64,000 nucleotides of DNA from Prinsepia uniflora (taxonomy: Eukaryota > Streptophyta > Magnoliopsida > Rosales > Rosaceae). A program made the translations under genes and the position numbers. Positions 1 through 11,452 of the stretch are shown one piece after another. The first letter of the stretch is position 1. Each line of letters opens with the position of its first letter. The notes beneath the pieces are model-generated. The model was not told the origin of the DNA and searched no databases. It saw only the letters and a program-made list of their open reading frames with translations. The stretch is taken from contig CM064866.1 in assembly GCA_032719365.1 (NCBI GenBank), positions 75,372,916 through 75,436,915 on the forward strand, in the 5' to 3' direction.

Positions 1-158
1 TCTCTTGTAGTTTTCAAGCTCGAAGTTGAATGAAGGTATTTCCTTTGGCGTCATGGATTCAAGTGACGCGAAGTTCCTTTCAAAATTCTATTTTTATAGC
101 AGAAGGTTGTGAAAGAATTTGTCAGTTATAGTCACATACTCGAAGTTAAACCTTGCCG

Positions 159-160
<2 letters not shown>

Positions 161-221
<61 letters not shown>
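161..221. repeat. (GA)n microsatellite
   Basis: About 30 uninterrupted GA dinucleotides. Read as protein the tract gives an Arg-Glu or Leu-Ser run, which explains the spurious open frames here. No gene is supported. Confidence 0.97.
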
Positions 222-226
<5 letters not shown>

Positions 227-282
227 TTGCGGAATTTTCAGAAAATCCTTGACTCCTCGAATACAATGGGATTTCACATGAC

Positions 283-645
283 ACGACCCACCCCCAATCC
301 TCCGGGATTAAGGGATAAGTCATGCTACCATCAAACCTGCATGCGACACGAAGGCTAAACACTCGTTCAACCCCCGTGGAACACGCAAGCCAGACAAGGG
401 ATAGCCAGGTCAACGTACCAAGACCAACTTGAGTTAACTAGAGTTTGCAACAATGCTGTAGATTGCGTGTGTGATGCCTCAATCTCTCTCACAATAGCCC
501 GCACCACATCAACAACCTGGAGGGTATCGAAAAACATAAAACACTGTGAGTGGACAAAAATAAATAATAAGTTCAGAAAAACATTTATAAGAACAGATAT
601 TTATACCCTCCACGTAAAACTAATGCATGCAACTCTGATCTAAAC
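283..645 (-). mobile_element. Antisense fragment of a Ty3 LTR (3' part)
   Basis: Read on the minus strand this matches the terminal third of the ~3-kb LTRs at 22194-25170 and 53180-56157. It has the 'taatcccgg.ggatt' block near the LTR end, the repeated 'gacacg' segments, and the string 'ctggagggtatcgaaaa' followed by 'gtgagtggac'. It is truncated where Cassandra-like sequence begins, and no TSD is visible. The match was made by eye. Confidence 0.7.
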
Positions 646-868
646 GAGGCCTTCTGGGAGCTCACTGGCTTTGGATTCCTAGGGAACTCCAAAGTTAGGG
701 GAGTGGAGGCTGGTGTAATCTCATGATTAATCTCATGATGGGTGACCCCCTGGGAAATTGCACCGTGAGCTCCCGAAAACAAAACAGTGAAGGTAAGGGC
801 AAGGAGGCCCAAAGCGGACAATATCGTGCTAGAATCAGGTCCTGACCGAGGAGGGTCGGGTCTTGACA
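646..868 (+). mobile_element. Truncated Cassandra-like LTR carrying 5S-rRNA-like sequence
   Basis: The sense strand carries a diverged 5S rRNA core (AAGTTA, then GGGTGACC.CCTGGGAA, about 694-776), followed by 'acaatatcgtgcta' and an LTR-type end in ACA at 868. The same order occurs in the complete Cassandra LTRs at 12133-12416. The 5' part is missing and replaced by the antisense Ty3 LTR fragment. Cassandra is a known TRIM family whose LTRs contain 5S rRNA sequence. Confidence 0.65.
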
Positions 869-1871
869 TCCCACCTGGAATATCTTTGACTCTACCTCCA
901 CTTATTAACATCATAGAATGTTCCTGCAAATTATGACCTTCGCCTAGGACTTGGTACTAAAGGCTCTCGTCCTTTTGTGTGAATCAGGTGCAAACTCCAT
1001 CACAACTTCATGGATCTCTATTGCTTATCATTATGCTTTGTCTCGACGAGGAAACACAAGAAAATCAAATGATTCAACCTTCTTGAATCAGGTGCAAACT
1101 CTATCACAACTTCATGTTGAGCATATTTTCGCTATGCTATGCTAGCTACTTTGATTTAGAGCTTGTACCTGTCTTAGTCAATGGTATAGCTAATTCCATG
1201 TTGATGGTAATAAGATTTCTCTTCAATTCACATCTTCAAGTCAGTTAGCATTCCTTTCATATCAATCTTTACTGGAAGTACAAGAGGATTGACATAAGCA
1301 TTTCTGGGTCAAATTGAAGGTATGACTTCCATCTTACTTACTTCGCCTGCAACCCTTTTATCGATTTTTCATAATGAGTGACTGCCCATCCAACCTTCCC
1401 TTCAAAATTGAAAACCATTTCTATGGACCAACCTAAGCACCAGAAAACCTTATATGGGTCAATGGTTCATGCCGCTAACCAATTACGTTACGACCATTGA
1501 ACAAACTTGGTTGATGAACATGGTTTATGTGCTTCCTAATGTAGTAGCTTTTGAGCATTTGACAAACTCACACCATCCATTTCAGATGGGATTTGTCTCG
1601 TGGACACATGAGTGATCCAACTTGTAGGATTTCCTTTTTCTCTTCCCATTTTGACTTCTGCTGGTTTCTCGGCAATAGAGAGATCGGTGAGAACTCTTAC
1701 CCATATCTTGCTCCTTGACTTATACTTTTTGTTTCTAGAGTAGAGGTCTAGCAATGCATTCCAGATGCAGATCATATGCATCGTTAGGTTGTGCCAAGTA
1801 AAATCAGCTTTTTTTTTTTTTCATTGTAGAAAAAAGATCCATTCCCCCCCTCCCCCCCAGTGGCTTAAAAA
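869..1871. other. Intergenic, no gene recognised
   Basis: Only short open frames are present. A minus-strand frame at 1536-1781 gives 81 aa with no family I recognise. It ends in homopolymer T and C runs (1808-1860) just before the foldback. Confidence 0.5.
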
Positions 1872-2285
1872 ATGATGAATTTGAAGTCCGTTTTTTCAAC
1901 TATATTTGAAAATGTATTGTTTATCCATAATGATTCAGATTCACTTATAGTTCCGCTTCTTACCCAATGCTAGCAAATGCCTCTTTTCTCTTCTCTGGAG
2001 TCTAGGGCGCCACCCGTCCTTCTTATAATCGATTGAGGGGCCCTTATCTCGGGAAGGGGAGAGTGTTCGAGCGGTCAAAAGCAACAGATTGTAAATATGT
2101 TGAATTTTTTTTATATTGGTTTGAATCCTGGCTCTCCCACTTATTTGTTGTAGACTTTAAAGAAGAGAAATGAGACATTCGCTAGTGTAGGACAAGAAGT
2201 GGAACTACAATTGTATCTTAATCATTATTGATAACCAATTTATTTTCAAATATAGTTGGGAGAATGGACTTCATATTCATTATTG
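1872..2285. mobile_element. Foldback (long inverted-repeat) element with tRNA-like loop
   Basis: Arms 1872-2004 and 2151-2285 are imperfect reverse complements over about 130 bp. For example 'gaagtcc' and 'aactatatttgaaaat' in the left arm recur in reverse complement as 'ggacttc' and 'attttcaaatatagtt' in the right arm. The inner ends pair as 'agtcta' with 'tagact'. The ~146-bp loop contains a tRNA-Tyr-like sequence. No obvious TSD was found. The architecture is that of a MITE or foldback that captured foreign sequence, or an organellar insertion that was duplicated in inverted orientation. Confidence 0.75.
2057..2139 (+). pseudogene. trnY: Mitochondrial-type tRNA-Tyr(GUA) pseudogene
   Basis: The acceptor stem is perfect over 7 bp: GGGAGAG (2057-2063) with CTCTCCC (2132-2138), then discriminator A. 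A TTGTAAA anticodon loop gives GUA. There is a long variable arm as in organellar tRNA-Tyr, and a TTTGAAT T-loop. One anticodon-stem pair and several T-stem pairs are broken, so it is called a pseudogene. Overall it resembles plant mitochondrial trnY more than the nuclear or plastid versions, judged from memory of the family. It sits in the loop of the 1872-2285 foldback. Confidence 0.68.
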
Positions 2286-5189
2286 GGTTGAGAACCTCCC
2301 TATGTGTTCTAAGGATGAGGTACTACCATCTCCACTGAAAAGTGTAAACATTGGAGGTTTGAAATTTTTGGGAAATGGATTATCTTGATCTACTTAGGCT
2401 GGGTAAGGCTTTTTGTAGATCGGGACGTTTGGTCTCCTTGGAGGAACTAGTTGGGCTTATGTCATGCACATTATCTCTACCATCTCATTCATGATGGCTT
2501 GATGTTTTGCTATGCAAGGTCTCCTTTGATTCAGCCCAAATTCTTCTTGTGATCCGTGTTGATTGGATCAGATTTTCTCCAACTTTCCAACTCACTTTTG
2601 TTTCTAGTCAGAATTCTGATCTTGGGTTCTTCTTGACTAATCATAGGCAGTCAATATTTGGAAGATATCCCGAGTTCATCTTCTGAAATCTCCTCATGAG
2701 ATTGATACCTAGGATTCCATGGTTTACTTACCCTTGTCAGGGCTTGAGATCTTCATAGGCAGGATGTTGGCTTCTTTTTCTTCATCTTTCCCTCACTTGG
2801 AAATTTCTTCAACCTGACAGTCCATGGCCTCTTTTTGTAAGCTGGTGAAGGATATGCAATCTTTGAAGAATTTCATTAGCTCTTCATTAGCTATCTCCAT
2901 ATTGGTAATATCTTCTACCTCTCTGTCACGAGGGATTTCCATGTCAACTTCTAGAATTGACAAATCAGACGTTGTCTCTTGGGAAGGATTTTTAGAAATC
3001 TTCATTTAGTATCTCTATGGAGCTGGGAATATCTAAACTTAGAAATGCACTAGATTATGTTCTGCCTAAAAAATGGTTTTGTGACAACAGGCCCAAGGCT
3101 GCCTTCGTTGGTTTTCTCGTGAAATCTAGTTGTGGAGTTAAGAAGCAGGTTTTGCATTGGCCTCTTTATCATGTGTTGTGTATACTGTTTAGATGGTTTA
3201 AAATTAATGAACTGAAGGGCCTTCGAGCCACAGTATATCCCTAGATGAGTTTACTAGCAAGCAAATAGACCTTAGCTGTCTTCAAAGTAGGTGTGCCACT
3301 AGTAGATATTGCTACTAGACAGTTGAAGATGGGTTCCGTTGTAGCCCAATAACCTTTATTGTAATCAAGTGATTGTGAGGCAAACAGGAAAATAGTTTAC
3401 GTTGTTGTTTTCTATGCCTTCTTCTTAATGTATCCAAGAACTTTAATAAATTTTCTTTCCAATCTAGTCCACGTTCATGTGATCCCCACGATGATCAAGT
3501 TAGTAGCTTGTCATTTTAGTAAATTAGCAGTTAGACACGCATGTTCCCCTAAGTCGGGATAATAGTATTGAACCAAAACACAAAGATGGTTTCACTTAGG
3601 TAGCCACAAAACTCAATGATTGGTATATCCCGAAAACTTATCTCTCCTTAAGAAATCCGACTATATTGCATTAAAAATAAATTACAAATAATGAAGAGTA
3701 AATATGTTCGTATTGAAATGCAAGAAGTAAAATTACAAGTACAAAAAATAAATTATTTTTGTCGTAATATAGCCTTGAGCAGGCAGGACCCTCTAAAAAT
3801 CGTCAATTTAATGAACATTAGTTAGAATTATACCATAGTGTCATAGCCAAGGTCGGCCATAAGGACCCATGGGTCCCAAGCATGGGGCTCAAAATAATAT
3901 GGGGCCCAAAATGGGCCCAAAATATATTAAATAAATAAATAAATAATGCTTGCAAAAAAATAAACAACATAGGAGCATGTAAGTTTAATGTTGCATCAAT
4001 TTTACTTATGAGTCATAATTTTCAAAATAGGAAAATTTACCATCAAAACTTAAATTGGAGTTTTTTTTACTGTGAATGTTTGCTTACGATTGTACTGATG
4101 ATATGTAATATGAGACTATTACCATGTTTATTCTGAATCCAGTTGAGAAATTTGGGACCTTAGTTTCGATATAGTTGACTACATTTTCTAGATGTTATCA
4201 TGGATTTACCATTTATGTTCCTATTACTCAATGAAATTTGTATTGGGGAGTGAGGCATGAGAAAGCTTAACGTTTGAGTTGGCTTGGTCCAGGGGACTGA
4301 CTGAGAAGGAATTTGTCGTGTTCACCATAAAAATTTGGTAAGGTTGCTTTGCTATTGTGCTGAAGGAGCTCATTGGTAGGTTTATCTTCTTTTGCTATAT
4401 TGTGTATCCTTTCGGATCCTTTGTTTAATGCATGGCCTTACTAAGCCGCATAACATACAATTGTCTTAGACATAGTCTGAACAATATTTTTATTTGTTAG
4501 GGAAAGCAATTCATCATTTGGAAGTTCTATTCATCACTTAGGAGGTTTTGCTTGGCAACAAGTCAGTTTAGTTCTTTCTTAGTACTATATAATTTACCTG
4601 CAATCAAATGAATGGTTATGAAATCTGTTGTTTTACATTTTTGTAACGTTTTTTGGTGCATAATTTATCAAAGTTATTACTTTTGATTCTTATTGGATTT
4701 TCCATTTTTATTATTGTTATGTTTGATGTAAGAATTACTTATTTATCTTTCCTTCGGATCTTGAGATATTAGATTTTTTCTATTTTTTCCCATCTAAGAG
4801 GCGGCCAGATGTTGAAATGAGTGACGTCATAGAAGATAAAGCATAGTTGAGATCATCATATTTGTCAAATTTTTGTGATCAAAATTTTTTAATGCTAGTA
4901 TTCTATATGCTTACCATTGCACTTCTTATATTTTATTTTGTTTTTGTTCTATTGCATATTTCTCATTTTTCGCTTTCAAACCAACAGCATCGCACGGACA
5001 CGCTTCCTAGTTATAACTAAAATGCAAAAGAGTACGTGGCAAATGTTAATTATGTGTTCCATATTTTTATTTCAAACTTGTACATGCCCAGAGAGAAAAG
5101 TCTTAAGTTGAGAGGTTGGATCAGGTGGATAGGCCGATCCTCCTCACAAATAATGGTCCCCTATATCATGTACCAATCTATCCTATCCT
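2286..5189. other. Intergenic, AT-rich, no gene recognised
   Basis: There are only short open frames without recognisable domains. A 'ggacccatgggtccc' palindrome lies in a G/C-rich island near 3867-3920 within otherwise AT-rich DNA. Nothing else is supported. Confidence 0.5.
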
Positions 5190-5720
5190 CAGTGGCAGAG
5201 CTAGCATGGACCGAGGGGACTGAATTTTATATATTTAAATATAATATATATAAATATATTATAATATATTTTTATTAATTAAAAATATATTAATAAGTAA
5301 GAATTATTATAAAGTTAAAATTAAAGTTAATTATATATTTTGGAATTCACAATCAATTTAAAAATATAATTTCAGGCTTCCAAATATCTATATATATATA
5401 CATATTTCATTATCATATATGATTTATAAAAATTATAGTGATATTTTGATATAAAAGTATTATAATTATTTTTTTTTTAATTTTCAAAATTTTGATGCAG
5501 GTCTATTTTGTTTTAATATTTAAATTTTAATTTATTTTTGGCATGTAACGATTTCAAACTGAAAATTTATCGAAAATAATTATATATAGTTGTAGTAAAT
5601 TAGTCACATGATATTAATTTTTTTAATAATTTAATTAATTTAATATATATTATAAATTATATTATATTAATTTTTTAAAGATTTAAAAAAGACTCACTCA
5701 AATTCTTGATTACAGCAGTG
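5190..5720. mobile_element. hAT-like MITE
   Basis: A 531-bp AT-rich element begins CAGTGGCAGAGC and ends in a decayed counterpart (TTCTTGATTACAGCAGTG). It is flanked by an 8-bp near-duplication, cctatcct (5182-5189) and cctatcat (5721-5728). An 8-bp TSD and CAGTG-type termini fit hAT. The right terminus is poor, so the call is moderate. Confidence 0.5.
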
Positions 5721-6035
5721 CCTATCATACCATACTCGATGTGGGAGGGCTGCCTTTATAAAGCTGCCGTATATAGCAAAACCTTCACATGCGGGAGGCA
5801 ACATATACATATGTCATGCCAGTATGAGATGGACTAATATCCAAAACTACAATAATCACGTACACCTGTGGCCAAGAGTAACTCAGTTAGGAAGAGCTAG
5901 GGCCATTCATTGTTACGTGGTACACATCCACCGAAGGACACATCACATATGTAGGTTAAGGTATCGAGGAAAAGTCAATCTACAGGCAAATATTTCGGAA
6001 AAAAAAATAAAAAAAAATCTACAGGCAAATATGGC

Positions 6036-6135
6036 CTGTGACTAGACACTAGCCATTGTTCCGTTCATTACACACGGAGTATTTCGACGAAATTGAGGAG
6101 GGTCCGCTATTCAGAGGCCCATCGGATTGGGCCAG
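6036..6135 (+). repeat. Shared upstream segment, copy A (TPS1 side)
   Basis: Matches segments near 27985-28150 and 35752-35890. Common blocks include 'gactag', 'agccatt', 'gacgaaattg.ggagg' and a 'ccattcacaggc'-like string. It lies about 570-670 bp upstream of the TPS1 start codon. It is probably part of a duplicated TPS promoter block. Confidence 0.55.
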
Positions 6136-6598
6136 TAGAGCTAGCTAGTTCGTAGTTAACTGAATATTGACGTGCTTGACAATGGGTCCTCTTCATATTT
6201 TGTACATTCATTTCTTCGCCATCTTCTTCCATTAGGCACGAATTCAAAATTGAAAATAGAAATGGGTTAAATTTATAATTAAAAATATAAGATAATTGAT
6301 TTATAGCCAATTAATTTAGCAAAATAACATTTACTAAAAACTTAATTAAAAAAATCTTTTGAATTTTTTATATTTTTTCATATTTGAGGTGGGCTAGAGC
6401 CCACCCAAAAAGCTTCTGAGAGCCTCAGGGCAATCACAATCACAAAGCAATTAAACTGCATATGCTTAATGCCCTGAATTTACCTCAGGCAACCACAACC
6501 AAAAAATTTGTTATTTGCAAGTGGCAGTTCACTATTTCACCTAAAATTTTTACACTTTCGTTGTGCCACACTGCCACGCAACAAACCTTTTGTTTTGC

Positions 6599-6605
6599 TA
6601 TAAAT
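6599..6605 (+). promoter_or_regulatory. TATA box of TPS1
   Basis: TATAAAT lies 100 bp upstream of the start codon at 6705. That puts transcription start near 6630 with a 5' leader of about 75 nt. Confidence 0.65.
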
Positions 6606-6704
6606 TGAGAATCGACATACGCTAATTCGTTCATCGCTACAAGTCTTCTCTCTTCCAAAACTATTATTCCTTTGTTCTCTCTACTCTATACGTTAATTAA
6701 CGAC

Positions 6705-9700
6705 ATGGCGTTTCTTCAAGCTCACTCTGGTTCTGCATCCGAGGGCCCAATTGTAAGTTCAAATCTACACATACAAACAATATTGCTACGTCCAAATGAA
6801 CTGTTAGATCCACACATGCAAATGAAAATTTTCATTATAATTCTGCCTTTTCCCCCTTGTATTAATTAGGATGATCTTGGCGTCCTCCATGCCCGAAAGT
6901 TGAAGGAATTCAAGAATGCCCTTGATAACGTTGGGGTAGATGCTGAATTCATTGTAGTGGACGCCATGCAACGTCTAGGTCTTGATCATCACTTCCAAAA
7001 AGAGATTGAAGCAATTTTACAAAAGGAGTATGCGAGAATCTCTAGTTACAATGGCGATGATCATGAACTTGCTCAAGTTTCACTTCGTTCTCGACTTCTG
7101 AGGCAACATGGTTACCATGTAACCACAGGTTGGACTTAGTTATCTCCTTTTGTCCTACCTTAAAAAAAATGCAATATATAATATTATTAATGGAAGTTCA
7201 GGTTCCATCTCAAAACCGATTGGCTATAGAGGGAGAGGCCAAACCTCTTTCAATGTGTGACTTTTGTACTTTCATATAAGACTTTTAATTTAATTTTTGT
7301 TTTGAATGATCGCAACAGATGGGTTGGTCAAAAAATTGAACAAGAACATGAAAGAATTCGAATACAAAGACATAAAGCAATTAGTGGAATTGTATGAAGC
7401 ATCGCACTTGAGTTTTGAAGGAGAAGATGCACTTGATGAATCTGGAAAGTTCAGCCACCAGCTTCTTACTGCTTGGTTGGCACATAATCTTGATGATGAC
7501 AGATCAGCAGCAGTGGCACATTCATTGGCGCATCCTTACCACAAGAGCTTGACAAGATTCATGGCCAAACACTTCCTCAATCATTTCCAAGGAGGAGATG
7601 AGCAATGGGCCAATCCTCTAAGGGAGCTAGCAAAACTAGAGTCCCAAATGGTTGAATCTCTAATCCAAAATGAAATTCTACAAATATCCAAGTGAGTTCA
7701 TATCCTCAAAATGTATACTTCATTTTATTTTCTTCTTAAATTAGTTATGTATTGTCAAATAAATAACGTAGGTTAATTTGAATTTCATCTTTGTTATTAG
7801 GTGGTGGAAAGAACTAGGGTTGACTAAGGAGTTGAAGTTTGTGAGAGACCAGCCAGTGAAATGGTATGCATGGCCAATGGCATGCATCACAGATCCAAGC
7901 TTATCAGAGGAGAGAGTTGAGCTCACAAAATCTATCTCTCTCGTCTACATAATAGACAACATATTTGATGTTCATGGAACACTAGATGAACTCGTTCTCT
8001 TCACAACAGCAGTTGAAAGGTGTGCGCCCTGGCTCGCGTTTGTGTGTATATATATTCTAATGCTCTTATCGATCTATCCGCTTATATCAAATTTAAAATA
8101 AAATAGTCACTTAACGAGTAATTGTTCCTTTCTTCAGATGGGATCTTCGTGCAAGTGACGAACTACCGAAGTACATGAAGACAACTTTCAAGGCTCTTTA
8201 TGACATTACCAATGAAACCAGCAAGACTGTGTACAGAAGGCGTGGATGGAACCCTATTGAATCCCTAAGAAAATCGGTACGTATATGCTTAATATTGATA
8301 ACTTAACCGATATTGTGTTCATAAAATTGATTAATAATATGTTTTAATTAATATTACTTGGTTAATCATTTGTTACTGCGTGCAGTGGGCAAAATTGTGC
8401 AAGGCCTTCCTCTTAGAGGCACAGTGGCTTAGGGATGGGCACTTACCAAACGCAGAAGACTACTTAAAGAATGGACTAATTAGTACAGGGGTGCCTGCAG
8501 TCCTAACCCACGCCTTCTTCATCTTGGGTCAAGGAATATCTAAGACCACCATCGAAATTCTCAACAACATCGACGTACCTGCTGGAAATGGTATTATATC
8601 TTCAACGGCCACCATTCTGCGGCTGTGGGATGACTTGGGTAGCGCCAAGGTATTATCCTAGTTAAATAACATTTTTAATACTATATGCCAAATAACTAAA
8701 AACAAAAGATATATATAGCCAAATAACTAAAAACAAAAAAGTAAATAAAAAAGAATATTAGGTGAAAACAAAAGATATATATATATATATATAGCAAAAA
8801 CAAAATCGTTCCTAAAAAAAGGAGTTTATAATTATTGAATCTCACTATTTTTAGAAAATTTTAGGTGAATACTTGGCCTTCTTTAGTCTCTTCCCCGCAC
8901 GTCATTCATATATATGGCGGGGCTAACCATCGTTATCTTTCATATTATTTTAAAAAGAATATTTGTATTTTATTCTGATGTATCTTTTTATATTTAGTTT
9001 ATTGGATTGTCTATATATATAATATATATATATATAATAATCATAACTATTAATTCTCTAAATTATCTTATCAAAATCATCTCTATAAAAGATTAATAAA
9101 ATTAAAGACTATTTAGTTATTCATATATCAATTAAATGAATGATTCGCCATGAGAATATTAATTCTTACCAAAACACACCATTAATTTATTTGATATATA
9201 TATATATATAAATGAATAAATAACCTCCAATTTTGTTAATTTTTTTTACAGAGATGATTTTGTCATAATATTTAAATAATGAATTGTTCAAATTATTATA
9301 TATGTACGAAAATAATTCGATCAATTGAAAGTGTGGCACGAGAAGGTACTATCAGAGTAGGATGCATGTATTTTCCTTCTTTTAATAATTGATTTTCTTT
9401 TCTCAAAAAAAAATAATTGATTTTCACATACAATACAGTTCTGATTATGATATATTTACAAAGATAATCTGACAAATCAAAATGGTGGTATTAGGAGATC
9501 CCATCAGGGTATAATGCAAGTATTGTCCCTTTTAAATTAAAATATTAAAATATATTGGTTGTTGATGGAATTAATGCAGGATGAAAACCAAGATGGGTAC
9601 GATGGTTCCTACATTGAGTGTTACCTGAATGAACACCAAGGATGTTCAGATGAAGATGCTCGAGCACATGTTATCCATAAGATTTCGAATGAATGGAAGA

Positions 9701-9885
9701 AGCTGAACAAACAATGCTTCTCTTCGTCAAATCCATTTTCAGCAACTTTTACTGAGCTTGCTCTGAATGTTGGAAGAATGGTGCCATTGATGTATGATTA
9801 TAACACTCAACATCGGCTTCCAAGCCTTGAGGAGAATATGAAATCGCCGCTGTTTGATAGCTTTCTGGCCCAGAGCATGCAGTAG
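6705..9885 (+). CDS. Terpene synthase, TPS-g-like (TPS1), 7 exons
   Basis: Exons: 6705-6752, 6870-7128, 7319-7691, 7801-8019, 8138-8276, 8386-8649, 9580-9885. All introns are GT-AG, and the sum is 1608 nt (535 aa). The product should ionise a prenyl diphosphate to a terpene. Exon 1 codes for only 16 residues, with no RRx8W motif and no evident transit peptide, so a cytosolic enzyme is inferred. The N-terminal helical domain spans exons 2-3. Exon 4 has RDQ where many TPSs have RDR, and the Mg-binding motif reads DNIFD rather than DDIFD. The second metal motif DDLGSAKDE spans exons 6-7. Lack of RRx8W and the sequence style point to TPS-g (linalool/nerolidol synthases). Intron 6 is 930 bp and AT-rich, against about 110-190 bp for the others. 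Substrate and product cannot be read from sequence. The start was chosen for its position after the TATA box and for frame continuity. Confidence 0.9.
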
Positions 9886-10049
9886 GGCAGTCCAATATGA
9901 GTTAGAATTGACGAATGAAGTCCCTGCAGGAAGCTAGCTAGCTATAAATAATTGGGGCTGCTTTCTTTCTTGCTGTATTGAGATATATGTATATGTATTT
10001 TCCGGCTCCTTCTTCCATTCATCGACTAATCATCTCGATCTTCTTCTTG
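9886..10049 (+). other. 3' flank/UTR of TPS1
   Basis: Short AT-rich stretch between the TPS1 stop and a Copia-type LTR. An 'ataaataat' string near 9943 could act in polyadenylation; stronger AATAAA signals lie inside the LTR. Confidence 0.4.
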
Positions 10050-10258
10050 TGTTAGGATGAATGGTTGTAATAAGGACAAGTGTTATTATCTCATGAAGTT
10101 AAGATATTAGTTAAAATCGGAGCTAATGTAATCTGTATAAAAAGCTTGAAAAGCCATAGAACAATGTTATGTTATATCCCTTTCTTTCAACATCAATAAA
10201 ATTCTCCCTCTTTCCTTCTTCAATTCTCTCATGTTTCTTGCTTTCTCGCAATCTAACA
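10050..10258 (+). mobile_element. Short Copia-type LTR (209 bp)
   Basis: Starts TGTTAG and ends CTAACA, giving perfect 6-bp inverted ends. It contains TATAAAA near 10136 and AATAAAA near 10195, both in promoter/terminator order. It is followed by a decayed tRNA-Met-type primer site (TAGTATGAATTAGAGC, 10259-10274). It lies 165 bp past the TPS1 stop, and no partner LTR was seen. Confidence 0.6.
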
Positions 10259-10679
10259 TAGTATGAATTAGAGCTCGTTGCTCATGATTTATAGCTAGCC
10301 ACCATAAATGAGAGATCCTGATGCTTCCACTACCTCCATTGAAAATCAATCTTACATTCTCATTTTCCTTTCTTTTCTTTTCTAGTTCATCTTGAAACAA
10401 AAGAGCTAAAAAAAAAAGGACTCAAATAGCTCAAAGAAAGACTCAAAGAGCATGAAAGAGACTCCATCAAGATCTCCAATACTACAAATCGATCAAAAGA
10501 AATTGAATCTTTCTCTCTTCTTCTTAGTATTGATCTTAAAACAAAAAGAACTCATAAAAAAGAACTCAATCAAGATTTCTCCTTCTCAAATACTAAAAAT
10601 CGATAGAAAAAAAATCGAAATTCTTTTCACTCAAATCCTTTTTTTTCTTCTCCTTCTTCAATATGCTATTTTCCCCCTA
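10259..10679 (+). other. Possible 5' internal remnant behind the Copia LTR
   Basis: Begins with the primer-site-like string and has a short gag-like opening near 10307 that decays at once. The rest is A-rich and 'ctcaaa/gatc' repetitive sequence with no coding support. Confidence 0.35.
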
Positions 10680-11150
10680 AACAATAGTAAAAAACTGTCG
10701 TCAGATTATGAACAAAAGTATTGTCTATGTGAGTGTCATCTATTTGAGAAATATCAGACGACGTTTATTAACTGTTAATTAAAACAACATCAGACAATAG
10801 TTTTCGAGAAAACACATCGTCTGTTGTAAGCAAAAAATTCCAAATCCAAAAAAACCATCGTCTATGAGCATATCCGACAACGGTCTTTCTAGAAAAACCG
10901 TCGTCTGTTGTAAGTCCCAATCCAAAGAAATTGTCGCCTATGAGCCTATCAGACAATGGTTTATTCTTACACTGTTGTCTGATACTGCATTAGGCAATAC
11001 TTTTTCTGTTGAGATGTTGTCTGATGCACTTGTAGATGACGATTTTGTATAAGACAACAATAATTCACTATTGTATGAAGTTGTACGAAGCTTTTGTATA
11101 CAACAGTTTTAATCTTGTTAGACAACAATATTTGTGTATATTTGTGTGTC
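10680..11150 (-). mobile_element. CACTA (EnSpm) subterminal repeat region
   Basis: Clustered, diverged copies of a gacgacggtttt...aaaccgtcgtctg module occur in both orientations (for example near 10690, 10757, 10826, 10876, 10905 and 10956). This pattern is typical of the subterminal zones of plant CACTA elements. A clean CACTA terminus is not visible; 'ccctaaacaatag' near 10676 may be an eroded one. Confidence 0.6.
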
Positions 11151-11353
11151 AATTCATTCTTTTAAATCAATAAAATTATATATACTTTTATGAAGCAAAT
11201 CTAACAAATGTGACGTAGCTAAGTACAAGTTAGCTACTTAGCTAAGTACATGACTTTCAGGATATAACCAAAACAATAAGGCAAAATTAACATAAAAGTA
11301 CATGCATGTTTAGGTCATGCAATTCAATTGTACTGAGTCATTTCATATGCTAC

Positions 11354-11452
11354 CTAAACATATTCTACATAGTTTCCAAAAAAATCTGCCCACGCACCAC
11401 GCACTTCATCAATCTCATTTTGCGTGTAAGTGCTAGTTATTCTTTTCTCCCA
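11354..11452 (-). pseudogene. Last exon of a CACTA transposase-region gene (fragment)
   Basis: On the minus strand an intron acceptor (TATTACAG) precedes 33 in-frame codons ending in a stop. They include the string YTQNEIDEVRGAWADFFGNY, which resembles the C-terminus of proteins coded by plant CACTA elements. A possible preceding exon ends at 11599 with donor AAG|GTATGT. It lies beside the subterminal repeats and in the expected orientation. The rest of the gene is not recognisable. Confidence 0.45.

Noticed and set aside
119..358. 79-aa open frame with a long Arg-Glu run (and its Leu-Ser antisense)
   Set aside because: It is the translation of the (GA)n microsatellite, with no domain, promoter or homology.
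1536..1781. 81-aa minus-strand open frame
   Set aside because: Considered as a decayed retroelement or pararetroviral fragment, but no motif is recognisable and neighbouring frames are closed.
8650..9579. Possible MITE inside TPS1 intron 6
   Set aside because: AT-rich with a duplicated 'ccaaataactaaaaacaaaa' string, but no inverted ends or TSD could be found.
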